A DNA stretch of 40,630 nucleotides from the NCBI GenBank assembly GCA_046730475.1, contig JBKPIY010000029.1:1-40630 (forward strand). The letters are read 5' to 3'. This DNA comes from JBKPIY01 sp046730475. GTDB lineage: Bacteria > Actinomycetota > Thermoleophilia > Solirubrobacterales > 70-9. The translations under genes and the position numbers were made by a program. Positions 14,786-21,656 of this stretch are shown in pieces; within the stretch, counting starts at the first letter, position 1, and each line of letters opens with the position of its first letter. The notes below the pieces were generated by a model. The model made no database searches and was not told the origin of the DNA. It saw only the letters and a program-made list of their open reading frames with translations.

Positions 14786-15745
14786 ATGTTCACGGCGATG
14801 AAGGCTATTCAGATCAAGGAATTCGGCGGTCCCGAGGTGATGGAGTTGGTCGAGATCCCCGATCCCCGGCCCGGCGAGGGGACCGTGGTCGTCGACGTTG
14901 CGCGGGCGGGGATCAACTGGGCCGACACCCACGCCACCCGCAATGACTACCTTGCCGAGCAGACCCTGCCGCTCGTCCCGGGTGGCGAGATCAGCGGCAC
15001 CACCCCCGACGGAACCCGGGTGGCAGCGATCCTTCCTGGCGGCGGTTACGCCCAGAAGGCCGCTGTTCCCGAAGGGTGGCTGGTCCCGGTCCCCGACGCG
15101 GTCGACGACGATATGGCCGCGGGGCTCCTCCTCCAGGGCCTTACCGCCCATGCCCTCGTTCACTTTTGCGCCCGGCTTGCCGAGGGCGAGACCGTGGTGG
15201 TCGAGGCCGCTGCGGGTGGCACCGGTAGCCTCTCGGTCCAACTCGCCAAGCGAGCCGGCGCTCGGGTGATCGCCCTCGCCTCGAACGAGGATAAGCGCGC
15301 CCTCGCCGAGCGCCTCGGCGCCGACGCCACCGTGGACTCCCGCGCCGAGGACATCGGGGCGGCGATCCTGGAGGCGAACGGCGGCGAGAAGGTCGACGCG
15401 GTCCTCCACATGAGCGGCGACGGCTTCCAGCCCGAGCTTCGCACCCTCGCTCCGTTCGGGCGGATCGTCGTGTTCGGGAACGCCTCCCGGACTCCGAACG
15501 AGGTCGCCACCAACGGCCTCCTCCAGCACTCGACCGCGGTGATCGGCTTCTGGCTCGTCCATCTGATCGGCACCCGTCGCGAGCTGGTGGCGGAGGCGAT
15601 CGCAGACCTCCTCGGGGCGGTCGCCTCCGGCGAGCTCGAGGTTGTGATCGGCGGGCTCTACCCGCTCTCGGAGGTCGCCCGCGCCCACCGGGAGATGCTC
15701 TCGCGCCGGACCACCGGCAAGCTCCTACTCGACCCCGCCGCCTGA
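14786..15745 (+). CDS. Zinc-independent quinone oxidoreductase (MDR family)
   Basis: 319 residues. N-terminal GroES-like domain starts MKAIQIKEFGGPEVMELVE; the Rossmann domain has EAAAGGTGSLSVQLAKRAG at about 140-158 in place of the usual AAxGGVG motif; the protein ends HREMLSRRTTGKLLLDP. The zinc-ligand cysteines of alcohol dehydrogenases are absent, so an NADPH:quinone reductase or crotonyl/enone reductase role is likely. The start has an excellent SD AGGAGGTGA at 14772-14780, eight bases from the ATG; ATG 14798 is a less likely alternative. The next gene, a DEAD-box helicase, begins in its stop codon (TGATG), so the two are co-transcribed, although no functional link is evident. Confidence 0.9.
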   Translation: MFTAMKAIQIKEFGGPEVMELVEIPDPRPGEGTVVVDVARAGINWADTHATRNDYLAEQTLPLVPGGEISGTTPDGTRVAAILPGGGYAQKAAVPEGWLVPVPDAVDDDMAAGLLLQGLTAHALVHFCARLAEGETVVVEAAAGGTGSLSVQLAKRAGARVIALASNEDKRALAERLGADATVDSRAEDIGAAILEANGGEKVDAVLHMSGDGFQPELRTLAPFGRIVVFGNASRTPNEVATNGLLQHSTAVIGFWLVHLIGTRRELVAEAIADLLGAVASGELEVVIGGLYPLSEVARAHREMLSRRTTGKLLLDPAA

Positions 15746-17172
15746 TGAGCGACATCGTCTCGTTCCGCGAGCTCGGGCTCTCCGAGGGCCTCTTGGAGAC
15801 CCTGGACGAGCTGGGCTACGAGGAGCCGACCCCGATCCAGGCTCAGGCGATCCCCGAGCTCCTCGGCGGCCGCGACGTGATCGGCCAGGCCCAGACCGGG
15901 AGCGGAAAGACCGCCGCCTTCGGGCTGCCGATGCTCGAGTACCTCGATCCCTCGAACCAGGAGACCCAGGCGCTCGTCCTCACCCCCACCCGCGAGCTCT
16001 GCATCCAGGTGACCCAGGCGCTGCGCGCCTACTCCGAGCACCTTCCCGAGGTCGAGGTGGTGGCGGTGTTCGGCGGGGCGCCGATCCGCGAGCAGCAGTC
16101 CCGGCTGCGGGGTGGCGCCCAGATCGTGGTCGCCACCGTTGGTCGGATCATGGATCTGATCTCGCGCCAGTCGCTGGTCCTCACCGCCGCTCGCTACGTC
16201 GTCCTCGACGAGGCCGACGAGATGCTCGACCTCGGCTTCATCGAGGACGTCGAGCGGATCCTGCGGTTGTGCCCGAGCGGGCGTCAGACCGCGCTCTTCT
16301 CGGCCACCATTCCGGCGCCCGTGGCCCGCCTCGCCCAGAGGTACATGTACGAGCCGGTGACGATCAGGGTGACGCCCAGGAAGCTCACCGTCGACACCGT
16401 CGAGCAGGCCTACGTCGAGGTCGAGCCGCGGGAGAAGCTCGAGCGCCTGGTCGAGGTGCTGAGGGCCGAGGAGCCCGAGCAGGCGATCATCTTCTGCCGG
16501 ACCAAGATCGGGGCGGCGCGGCTAGGCGATCGGCTGGCCGACCGGCGCCTGCACGTGCGGGCGCTGCACGGCGACCTCACCCAAGGCCAGCGCGACGGGG
16601 TGATGATTGCCTTCAAGGAGCACAAGGTGCCGCTCCTCGTCGCCACTGACATCGCCGCCCGGGGGCTCGACATCGAGCACGTCACCCACGTGATCAACTA
16701 CGACCTCCCCAAAAACCCCGAGATGTACGTCCACCGGATCGGCCGGACCGGCCGGGTCGGCCGCACGGGACGCGCGATCACCTTCGCCAGCGGCAGGCAG
16801 ATCGGGGACCTGCGGACGATCGAGAGGGTGGTCAAGGCCCCGATCGGCGCCTGGGAGCCGCCCGAGGAGCGGCTCGAGCACGCTCCCCGCCCCCGCCACC
16901 GCGAGCCTCCGCTGGGTGCGGAGGCGGAAGCGAACGGCGAGGTGAAGCTCTTCTGCAACCGGGGCCGCCGAAGCGGAATCGACGAGGAGGATTTGCGCTG
17001 GGCGCTCACCGAGGGGGCGGTGGTCGAGGAGGATGCGATCGCGGAGATCCGCGTCCTCGACCGGTTCTCGTTCGTCCAGGTCCCGGCGGCGGAGGCGGCC
17101 CGGGTGATGGAGTACCTGAACGGGACGAAGCTGAAGGGCGGCGAGATCCGCTTCGAGCCGGCCCACAAGTAG
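15745..17172 (+). CDS. DEAD-box ATP-dependent RNA helicase with DbpA-type RNA-binding domain
   Basis: 475 residues. All helicase motifs are visible: PTPIQAQAIP (Q, 28-37), AQTGSGKT (49-56), PTRELCIQV, DEAD (155-158), SAT (186-188), IIFCRTK, ATDIAARGLDI and HRIGRTGRVGRTGR. After a Pro/Arg-rich linker (about 370-395) comes VKLFCNRGRRSGIDEEDLRW to FSFVQVPAAEA, the DbpA/CsdA RNA-binding fold. The enzyme probably remodels rRNA or mRNA in ribosome assembly, cold adaptation or decay. Translation is coupled to the preceding gene by a TGATG overlap. Confidence 0.93.
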   Translation: MSDIVSFRELGLSEGLLETLDELGYEEPTPIQAQAIPELLGGRDVIGQAQTGSGKTAAFGLPMLEYLDPSNQETQALVLTPTRELCIQVTQALRAYSEHLPEVEVVAVFGGAPIREQQSRLRGGAQIVVATVGRIMDLISRQSLVLTAARYVVLDEADEMLDLGFIEDVERILRLCPSGRQTALFSATIPAPVARLAQRYMYEPVTIRVTPRKLTVDTVEQAYVEVEPREKLERLVEVLRAEEPEQAIIFCRTKIGAARLGDRLADRRLHVRALHGDLTQGQRDGVMIAFKEHKVPLLVATDIAARGLDIEHVTHVINYDLPKNPEMYVHRIGRTGRVGRTGRAITFASGRQIGDLRTIERVVKAPIGAWEPPEERLEHAPRPRHREPPLGAEAEANGEVKLFCNRGRRSGIDEEDLRWALTEGAVVEEDAIAEIRVLDRFSFVQVPAAEAARVMEYLNGTKLKGGEIRFEPAHK

Positions 17173-17198
17173 GCTGCCGGCCGACGGCGGCGCCTCCG

Positions 17199-17564
17199 TT
17201 AGGCGAACTCCTCGATCCGTTCGATCAGCTCGGCCCAGTCGAACGGCTTCGGGACGCAGGCGTTGGCGCCGATCCGCATCATCCGCTCGGGCTCCTGACC
17301 GTCGAGGTGGGCGGAGATGATCACCACCGGAACCTCGTAGCCCTCCGCCCGCAGCTGCCGGAGGGCGTCGACTCCGGACATGTGAGGCATCATCGCGTCG
17401 AGCAGGATCACGTCCGGCTGGCCGCTCGGCCCCGCGTTCTCGATCGAGTCGATCACCTCCCGGCCGTCGGTGGCTGTCTCGACCTCGTAGCCCTCCATCT
17501 CGAGGCGCCGCTGGAGCATCAGCAGCACGGTCTCGGAGTCATCGGCGACGAGGAGCCGGGTCAT
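17199..17564 (-). CDS. Single-domain response regulator (CheY-like receiver)
   Basis: 121 residues with no output domain. The acidic pair Asp8/Asp9, phosphoacceptor Asp56 in VILLDAMMP, Ser84 in VIISAH and Lys106 in CVPKPF are all in place. Its ATG shares a base with the stop of the histidine kinase gene upstream (TGATG), so the two are a cognate pair. Without a DNA-binding domain it must act through protein contact, a phosphorelay or another regulator. Dephosphorylation and target are not visible here. Confidence 0.92.
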   Translation of the reverse strand: MTRLLVADDSETVLLMLQRRLEMEGYEVETATDGREVIDSIENAGPSGQPDVILLDAMMPHMSGVDALRQLRAEGYEVPVVIISAHLDGQEPERMMRIGANACVPKPFDWAELIERIEEFA

Positions 17565-19111
17565 CAGGCGCGCGCTCGCTTCCCGGCGGCGGTCTTCGCC
17601 GTTTCCCTCGGTGAGGCTGCCTCCTCGGGCTGGGCATCGGTCGGGGTCTCGACCGGCTTGCCGTCCCTGGCGATCGGGAGCACGAACCGGAAGGTAGCGC
17701 CCTCCCCGGGCTGGGACAAGGCGGTGATGTCGCCGCCGTGGAGCTCGACCAGTGATTTCGCGATCGCGAGTCCGAGGCCGGTCCCGCCCACCGCCTGGGT
17801 CTCGCCGCTCTCCGCCCGCCAGAAGCGGTCGAAGACGTGGTCGAGCTCCTCGCTCGCGAGGCCGGGCCCGTTGTCGGCGACGGCGAACTCGACGTCGGGG
17901 CCCGCCCGACCGGCCGACAACCGTACCTTGGCTCCAGCGGGCGCGTACTTGTGAGCGTTTATGAGGAGGTTGGAGAGGACCTGACCGATCCGGTCGGGGT
18001 CGGCCATCACCGTCGGCAGCCCGCGGTCGACGTGGATCGTGAGGTGCTGCTCCTTCTCCTCGAACCGGGGCCGCATCTGGCGTCCCACCCGCTCCGCGAG
18101 GGGTCGGACCTCGGTCGGCTGCGGGTTGATCCGGAGCTTGCCGGCGTCGCTGCGGGCGAGATCGAGGAGGTCGTTGATCATGGTCTGAAGCTGGCCGGCG
18201 CTCTCGGCGATCACCTCGGCCGCCTCGGCCTGGCGCGCGTTCAGGGCCCGTTTCTCGTCGGTGAGCATCTCCGCGAAACCCTTCACCACGGTCACGGGGG
18301 TCCGCAGCTCGTGGGAGACGGTGAGGACGAAGTCGTCCTTCATCCGCTCAACCCGGTCGCGCTCCCGCGCGTCGCGCTCGAGCTCCTCCGCCATCTCATT
18401 GAAGGCGCGTCCCAGGGTGGCGATCTCGACCGGGCCCCCGACCTCGACTCGAGTCTCCAGGTCGCCGCCGGCAAGCCGTCGGGCGCCGTCGACGAGCCGG
18501 CCGAGCGGGGCTCGCATCGAGTTGATCAACCCCGAGAACAGAAGCAGCGCGGCGATCAAAGCTCCGGCGAGACCGGCGGCCACCAGGATGGTGGTGTTGC
18601 GGGTGTCGTCCTTCGCGCTCTGGCGCTCCTTGTCGCGCGCCGCTATGGTCGCGGTCACCAATTCCCTGCCCCTCGCGATCACGGCGTGGGAGCGCCGCCT
18701 TTGGGTCGAGGCGGGCGGGTGCCCGCCGGCGAGGATCGGTTCGGCGACGGCCTGGCGCCACACGCCCTCGTCCGAGATCCAGCTCTCCAGGCGGGTGGCG
18801 AGATCGGTGTTGCCGCCCGTCAGCCCCTGGGCGCGACCGGCCGCACCCCGGAAGCTGGCCGCCGCCGCGGCGAAGCCGCGGCGATCGACGGTCGCCCGAC
18901 CGCGGCTGAGCGCCAATTGCTCGAGCATGAACGCCGACTGCATTCGTTCGGTCTCCAACTCGAGCTGGAAGAGGCGGGCCGTATTGTCCTCGTAGTCGAC
19001 CCGGATCTGGAACAGGCGCCCGACCCCGAGCAGGGAAACCGCCAGCAGCAGGGCAAAGAGGACGGCGAAGCCGATCCGCAGTCTGGCGGTCAGTGAGGGG
19101 TTAGGTCTCAT
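17564..19111 (-). CDS. Membrane sensor histidine kinase with HAMP domain
   Basis: 515 residues. TM1 at about 12-32, an extracytoplasmic helical sensor region of about 140 residues, TM2 at about 173-195, HAMP at about 196-250, HisKA with His267 in SHELRTPVTVVKGF, then the catalytic boxes N (LSNLLINAHKYAP), G1 (DNGPGLA), F (FDRFWR) and G2 (GGTGLGLAIAKSL). The C-terminal 40 residues after the kinase core are low-complexity and basic. It likely autophosphorylates on sensing an envelope signal and passes phosphate to the adjacent single-domain regulator. The sensor domain resembles a four-helix-bundle type but carries no recognisable ligand motif. Confidence 0.93.
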   Translation of the reverse strand: MRPNPSLTARLRIGFAVLFALLLAVSLLGVGRLFQIRVDYEDNTARLFQLELETERMQSAFMLEQLALSRGRATVDRRGFAAAAASFRGAAGRAQGLTGGNTDLATRLESWISDEGVWRQAVAEPILAGGHPPASTQRRRSHAVIARGRELVTATIAARDKERQSAKDDTRNTTILVAAGLAGALIAALLLFSGLINSMRAPLGRLVDGARRLAGGDLETRVEVGGPVEIATLGRAFNEMAEELERDARERDRVERMKDDFVLTVSHELRTPVTVVKGFAEMLTDEKRALNARQAEAAEVIAESAGQLQTMINDLLDLARSDAGKLRINPQPTEVRPLAERVGRQMRPRFEEKEQHLTIHVDRGLPTVMADPDRIGQVLSNLLINAHKYAPAGAKVRLSAGRAGPDVEFAVADNGPGLASEELDHVFDRFWRAESGETQAVGGTGLGLAIAKSLVELHGGDITALSQPGEGATFRFVLPIARDGKPVETPTDAQPEEAASPRETAKTAAGKRARA

Positions 19112-19120
19112 CGCCGAATC

Positions 19121-19159
19121 ATCGCCACGGCTCTGTCGCCGGACTATCGCTACGGCTCT
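19121..19159. repeat. 14-nt direct repeat in the HK/EamA intergenic region
   Basis: ATCGCCACGGCTCT at 19121-19134 and ATCGCTACGGCTCT at 19146-19159, starts 25 nt apart, in the leader of the histidine kinase gene and next to the bidirectional -10. It could be a tandem regulator site. Confidence 0.4.
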
Positions 19160-19165
19160 ACACTA
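19159..19165. promoter_or_regulatory. Symmetric bidirectional -10 element TACACTA
   Basis: Reads TACACT on the plus strand (19159-19164) and TAGTGT on the minus strand (19165-19160). It could drive both the EamA gene to the right and the kinase-regulator operon to the left. Confidence 0.45.
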
Positions 19166-19177
19166 ATGATGAGGGGT

Positions 19178-19246
19178 ATGACTCGTAAAGGGTTGCGTGC
19201 GCAGCGGCGCCAGGCGGGCCGGCGTGACCGGCTAGCCCCGGCCTGA
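19178..19246 (+). CDS. Possible 22-residue basic leader peptide
   Basis: ATG 19178, preceded by GAGGGG, encodes MTRKGLRAQRRQAGRRDRLA plus two residues, stop at 19244-19246, just 22 nt before the EamA start. Nine of 22 residues are Lys or Arg. It would be near the 5' end of a transcript from the TACACT at 19159. It may be an upstream regulatory ORF or chance; there is no conservation evidence. Confidence 0.25.
   Translation: MTRKGLRAQRRQAGRRDRLAPA
19231..19243 (+). repeat. GCTAGCCCCGGCC copy upstream of EamA
   Basis: The 12-mer GCTAGCCCCGGC recurs in the palindrome at 40578-40620, and a near-copy in opposite orientation lies just after EamA at 20117-20130. Confidence 0.35.
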
Positions 19247-19268
19247 GTCACCAGGCTCTGGATCCGGG

Positions 19269-20129
19269 TTGCTCGCCTTCGCGATCAGCCTCGCCTCGGG
19301 GCTCTCTTGGGGGGTCTCCGACTTCCTCGGCGGCTTGTTCAGTCGCCGGATTCACGTTCTCACGGTGCTAGCGGTGAGCCAGCCGGTGGGCCTGGTGGTC
19401 GCCCTGGCGCTGCTGCCGGCCGTCGGGGCTGCCTCTATCCCCTTCTGGAAGCTGGTGGTCGCGTTCGCCGCGGGGTTCTTCTCCTTCGCGGGCCTGGCGG
19501 CCTTCTACCGGGCGATGGCGCTCGGGACGATGAGCGTGGTCGCCCCGATCGCCGCTACCGGGGTCGCGGTTCCGGTCGCCTTCGGAATCGCGCAGGGTGA
19601 GCTCCCCGGTCCCGCCCAGGTGGTGGGGCTCGGGATCGCGATCGTCGGGGTGGTGGTGCTCGGCTACGAGGAGGGCTCCGAGGGGGCACCCGAGGCGACC
19701 GCGGCGTCGGGAGCGACCCGGGCCTCGATCCTCCTGGCCCTGGTCTCTGCGCTCGGCTTCGGGCTGTTCTTCACTGGGATCGACCTCGCGGCCGTCGATC
19801 CCCCGGGGCTCGCGATCGTCGCCGCGCGGGCCGGCGGAGTGACGGCGGTGGGGATCGGACTGCTCGTCGTCCGCCCCCCGCTTCGACCGGCGGCGACCGC
19901 GCTCGGGGCCCTGGCGGCGATGGGGGTCTTCGACGTCACCGCCAACTTCCTCTTCGCGATCGCCTCGACCAAGGGGATCCTGCCGGTGGTGGCGGTGGGC
20001 GGATCCATGTACCCCGCCTTCACGATCGCCCTCGCACACCTGGTCCTCGGCGAGAAGCTGATCCGCCCTCAGCAGATCGGCGTCGCGGCCGCGCTGGCGG
20101 GGGTGATCCTGATTGCGGCCGGGGGCTAG
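19269..20129 (+). CDS. EamA/DMT-superfamily transporter
   Basis: 286 residues with about ten membrane helices arranged as two five-helix EamA repeats, separated by a hydrophilic loop near residues 135-150 (GYEEGSEGAPEATAASG). The second repeat contains FDVTANFLFAIASTKGILPV and ends LGEKLIRPQQIGVAAALAG, standard for DMT permeases that export metabolites or amino acids. The start is TTG 19269; there is no in-frame ATG or GTG between the upstream stop at 19233 and the first membrane helix. Its stop overlaps that of the convergent HAD pseudogene (CTAG). Substrate unknown. Confidence 0.85.
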   Translation: MLAFAISLASGLSWGVSDFLGGLFSRRIHVLTVLAVSQPVGLVVALALLPAVGAASIPFWKLVVAFAAGFFSFAGLAAFYRAMALGTMSVVAPIAATGVAVPVAFGIAQGELPGPAQVVGLGIAIVGVVVLGYEEGSEGAPEATAASGATRASILLALVSALGFGLFFTGIDLAAVDPPGLAIVAARAGGVTAVGIGLLVVRPPLRPAATALGALAAMGVFDVTANFLFAIASTKGILPVVAVGGSMYPAFTIALAHLVLGEKLIRPQQIGVAAALAGVILIAAGG

Positions 20130-20130
20130 C
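20117..20130 (-). repeat. GGCCGGGGGCTAGC, inverted near-copy flanking EamA
   Basis: On the minus strand it reads GCTAGCCCCCGGCC, the upstream 19231 sequence with one extra C. It spans the EamA stop codon. Confidence 0.3.
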
Positions 20131-20538
20131 GGGGCGTCCGCCGAGGCCCTTCCGGACCGGGCGCCAGCTCCAACCCGAGGAGCCGCTCGAGGCGAGCGAG
20201 GGTGGAGGCGACTTCGCGAGGCCCCGACCCCGCAGGGCGCGGACCGCCGAGACCATCTCCTCGAGCGGCAGCATCCCGGCGAAGATGCTGTCGATCAGGC
20301 CGTCGGGGTTGGCGAGGCCCAGCCGGCGCCCGAAGGCGGCCTCGAACTCCTGCTCCGTGACCGCCCCCGTCTCGAGCTGCCTGAGGTCTGCGAGCGCGCC
20401 GGGATCCTCGCGGAAGAGCCTCTTGATCGCGTCCGGCTCGAGCCCCTCCGTCCGGCAGAAGGCGGCGAAGCTGTCCCAGACGGGTGTGGTCAGGACGCCG
20501 CCGTAATCGAACAGCGCCGCCTCATATGCTCCCGCCAT
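20126..20538 (-). pseudogene. HAD-family hydrolase with internal deletion
   Basis: From ATG 20538 the first 106 or so residues are a good HAD start: ALFDYGGVLTTPVWDSF carries the nucleophile motif (FDYGG), and a cap region (AFCRTEGLEPDAIKRLFRED) follows to MVSAVRALRGRGL. Then the frame becomes low-complexity, while the next frame (about 20213 to 20126) reads EVASTLARLERLLGLELAPG and ends RRTPR, the usual last helix of these hydrolases. The middle (motifs II and III, roughly 90 residues) is gone, so the gene is a deletion-frameshift pseudogene. The promoter (TAGCCT, 8 nt from the ATG) is intact. HAD plus the neighbouring kinase and ACAD equals the ACAD10 module set. Confidence 0.75.
20525..20530 (+). 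promoter_or_regulatory. -10 element TATGCT for the APH kinase gene
   Basis: TATGCT is 6 nt before ATG 20537, so the kinase mRNA would be leaderless. The element lies inside codons 3-5 of the opposing HAD gene. Confidence 0.55.
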
Positions 20539-21607
20539 GGCCGATCAGGCTAGCGAGGCCGAGGCGAGCGCCGACGCGCCCGAAGGGATCGACCGCACGG
20601 GGGTTGAGGGATGGTTCGAGGCGAACGTCCCCAGCGCCGCCCCGCCCCTGTCGTTCAGGCGCATCTCAGGCGGCCGCTCGAATCTGACCTTCGAGGTGAG
20701 GGATTCGGCGGGTCACGCCTGGGCGCTCCGCCGGCCCCCGCTCGGCAAGCGACTCGGCTCGGCCCACGACATGGCGCGCGAGCACCGGGTGATCTCGGCG
20801 CTCCAGGGCACCGATGTCCCGGTCGCGCCGGTGGTCGGGCTGTGTGAGGAGGAGTCGGTGAACGGCGCCCCCTTCTACGTGATGGGGTGGGTCGAGGGCC
20901 CGGTGCTGCGATCCCGAGCCGAGGCCGAGACATTCTCCGAGGAGGAGCGGCGGAGGATCGGCGAGCGAGTGGTCGACACCCTGGTCGCGATCCACGCGGT
21001 CGATCCGGACGCCGCCGGCCTCGGCGAGCTCGGCCGCAAGGAGGACTACGTCCGCCGCCAGCTCAAGCGCTGGCACGGACAGTGGGAGAAGTCGAGAACG
21101 CGGGATTTGCCGCTGGTGGACGACGTCCACGACCGGCTCGCGGCGCGGGTCCCCGAACAGGGCCCGGCGACGATCGTCCACGGCGACTACCGCCTCGACA
21201 ACATGATCCTCACCCCCCGGGGCGAGGTGGCGGCGGTGGTCGACTGGGAGCTCTGCACCCTCGGCGACCCCCTCGCGGACGCCGGCCTACTGCTCGTCTA
21301 CTGGTCCGAGCCGGGCGACGATCTGATGCCCTTGTTCGAGCCCGCCACGACCGCCCCGGGGTTCTTCGGCCGCGACGAGGTCCGGGCCCGCTACGCGGAG
21401 CGGTCGGGCCGCGACCTGGCCGAGGTCGACTTCTTCGTCGCCCTCGCCTGCTGGAAGCTCGCGATCATCCTCGAGGGCGTATTCGCCCGTTTCACCGCCG
21501 GCCAGTACGGCCAGGACGAGGCCGCCAGGGAGGCGCTGGGCGAATCGCTAGAGACGATCGATCGCCTCGTCCAGGGCGCCGACGAGGCCGAGCGCCGCCT
21601 CGGCTGA
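20537..21607 (+). CDS. APH-family phosphotransferase (ACAD10/LvaA-like kinase)
   Basis: 356 residues, aminoglycoside-phosphotransferase/choline-kinase fold. Catalytic loop HGDYRLDN at 215-222 (Asp217) and metal site VVDWELCTLGDPLADAG at about 234-250 (Asp236) are intact; the N-lobe shows ISGGRSNLTFEV and LGSAHDMAREHRVI. This sub-type is the kinase module of eukaryotic ACAD10/11 and of bacterial LvaA, which phosphorylates 4-hydroxyacyl-CoA. The partner ACAD lies at 21657-22910. I infer a role in 4-hydroxy-acid or levulinate-like catabolism rather than antibiotic resistance. ATG 20537 shares CCATGG with the opposing HAD start. Confidence 0.8.
   Translation: MADQASEAEASADAPEGIDRTGVEGWFEANVPSAAPPLSFRRISGGRSNLTFEVRDSAGHAWALRRPPLGKRLGSAHDMAREHRVISALQGTDVPVAPVVGLCEEESVNGAPFYVMGWVEGPVLRSRAEAETFSEEERRRIGERVVDTLVAIHAVDPDAAGLGELGRKEDYVRRQLKRWHGQWEKSRTRDLPLVDDVHDRLAARVPEQGPATIVHGDYRLDNMILTPRGEVAAVVDWELCTLGDPLADAGLLLVYWSEPGDDLMPLFEPATTAPGFFGRDEVRARYAERSGRDLAEVDFFVALACWKLAIILEGVFARFTAGQYGQDEAAREALGESLETIDRLVQGADEAERRLG
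20547..20552 (-). promoter_or_regulatory. -10 element TAGCCT for the HAD pseudogene
   Basis: TAGCCT on the minus strand, 8 nt before the HAD ATG at 20538; it lies within codons 4-6 of the kinase gene. Confidence 0.5.
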
Positions 21608-21656
21608 GCACGCCCGAAGGCGCCGATGATTTCGACCTGACCGCGGCGGCGGGACG

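Noticed and set aside
15745..17172. Possible Cas3-like helicase
   Set aside because: All motifs and the C-terminal DbpA RNA-binding fold identify a DEAD-box RNA helicase; no cas gene or CRISPR array nearby.
20537..21607. Aminoglycoside resistance gene
   Set aside because: APH fold only; the motif set and the adjacent ACAD point to the ACAD10/LvaA kinase branch.
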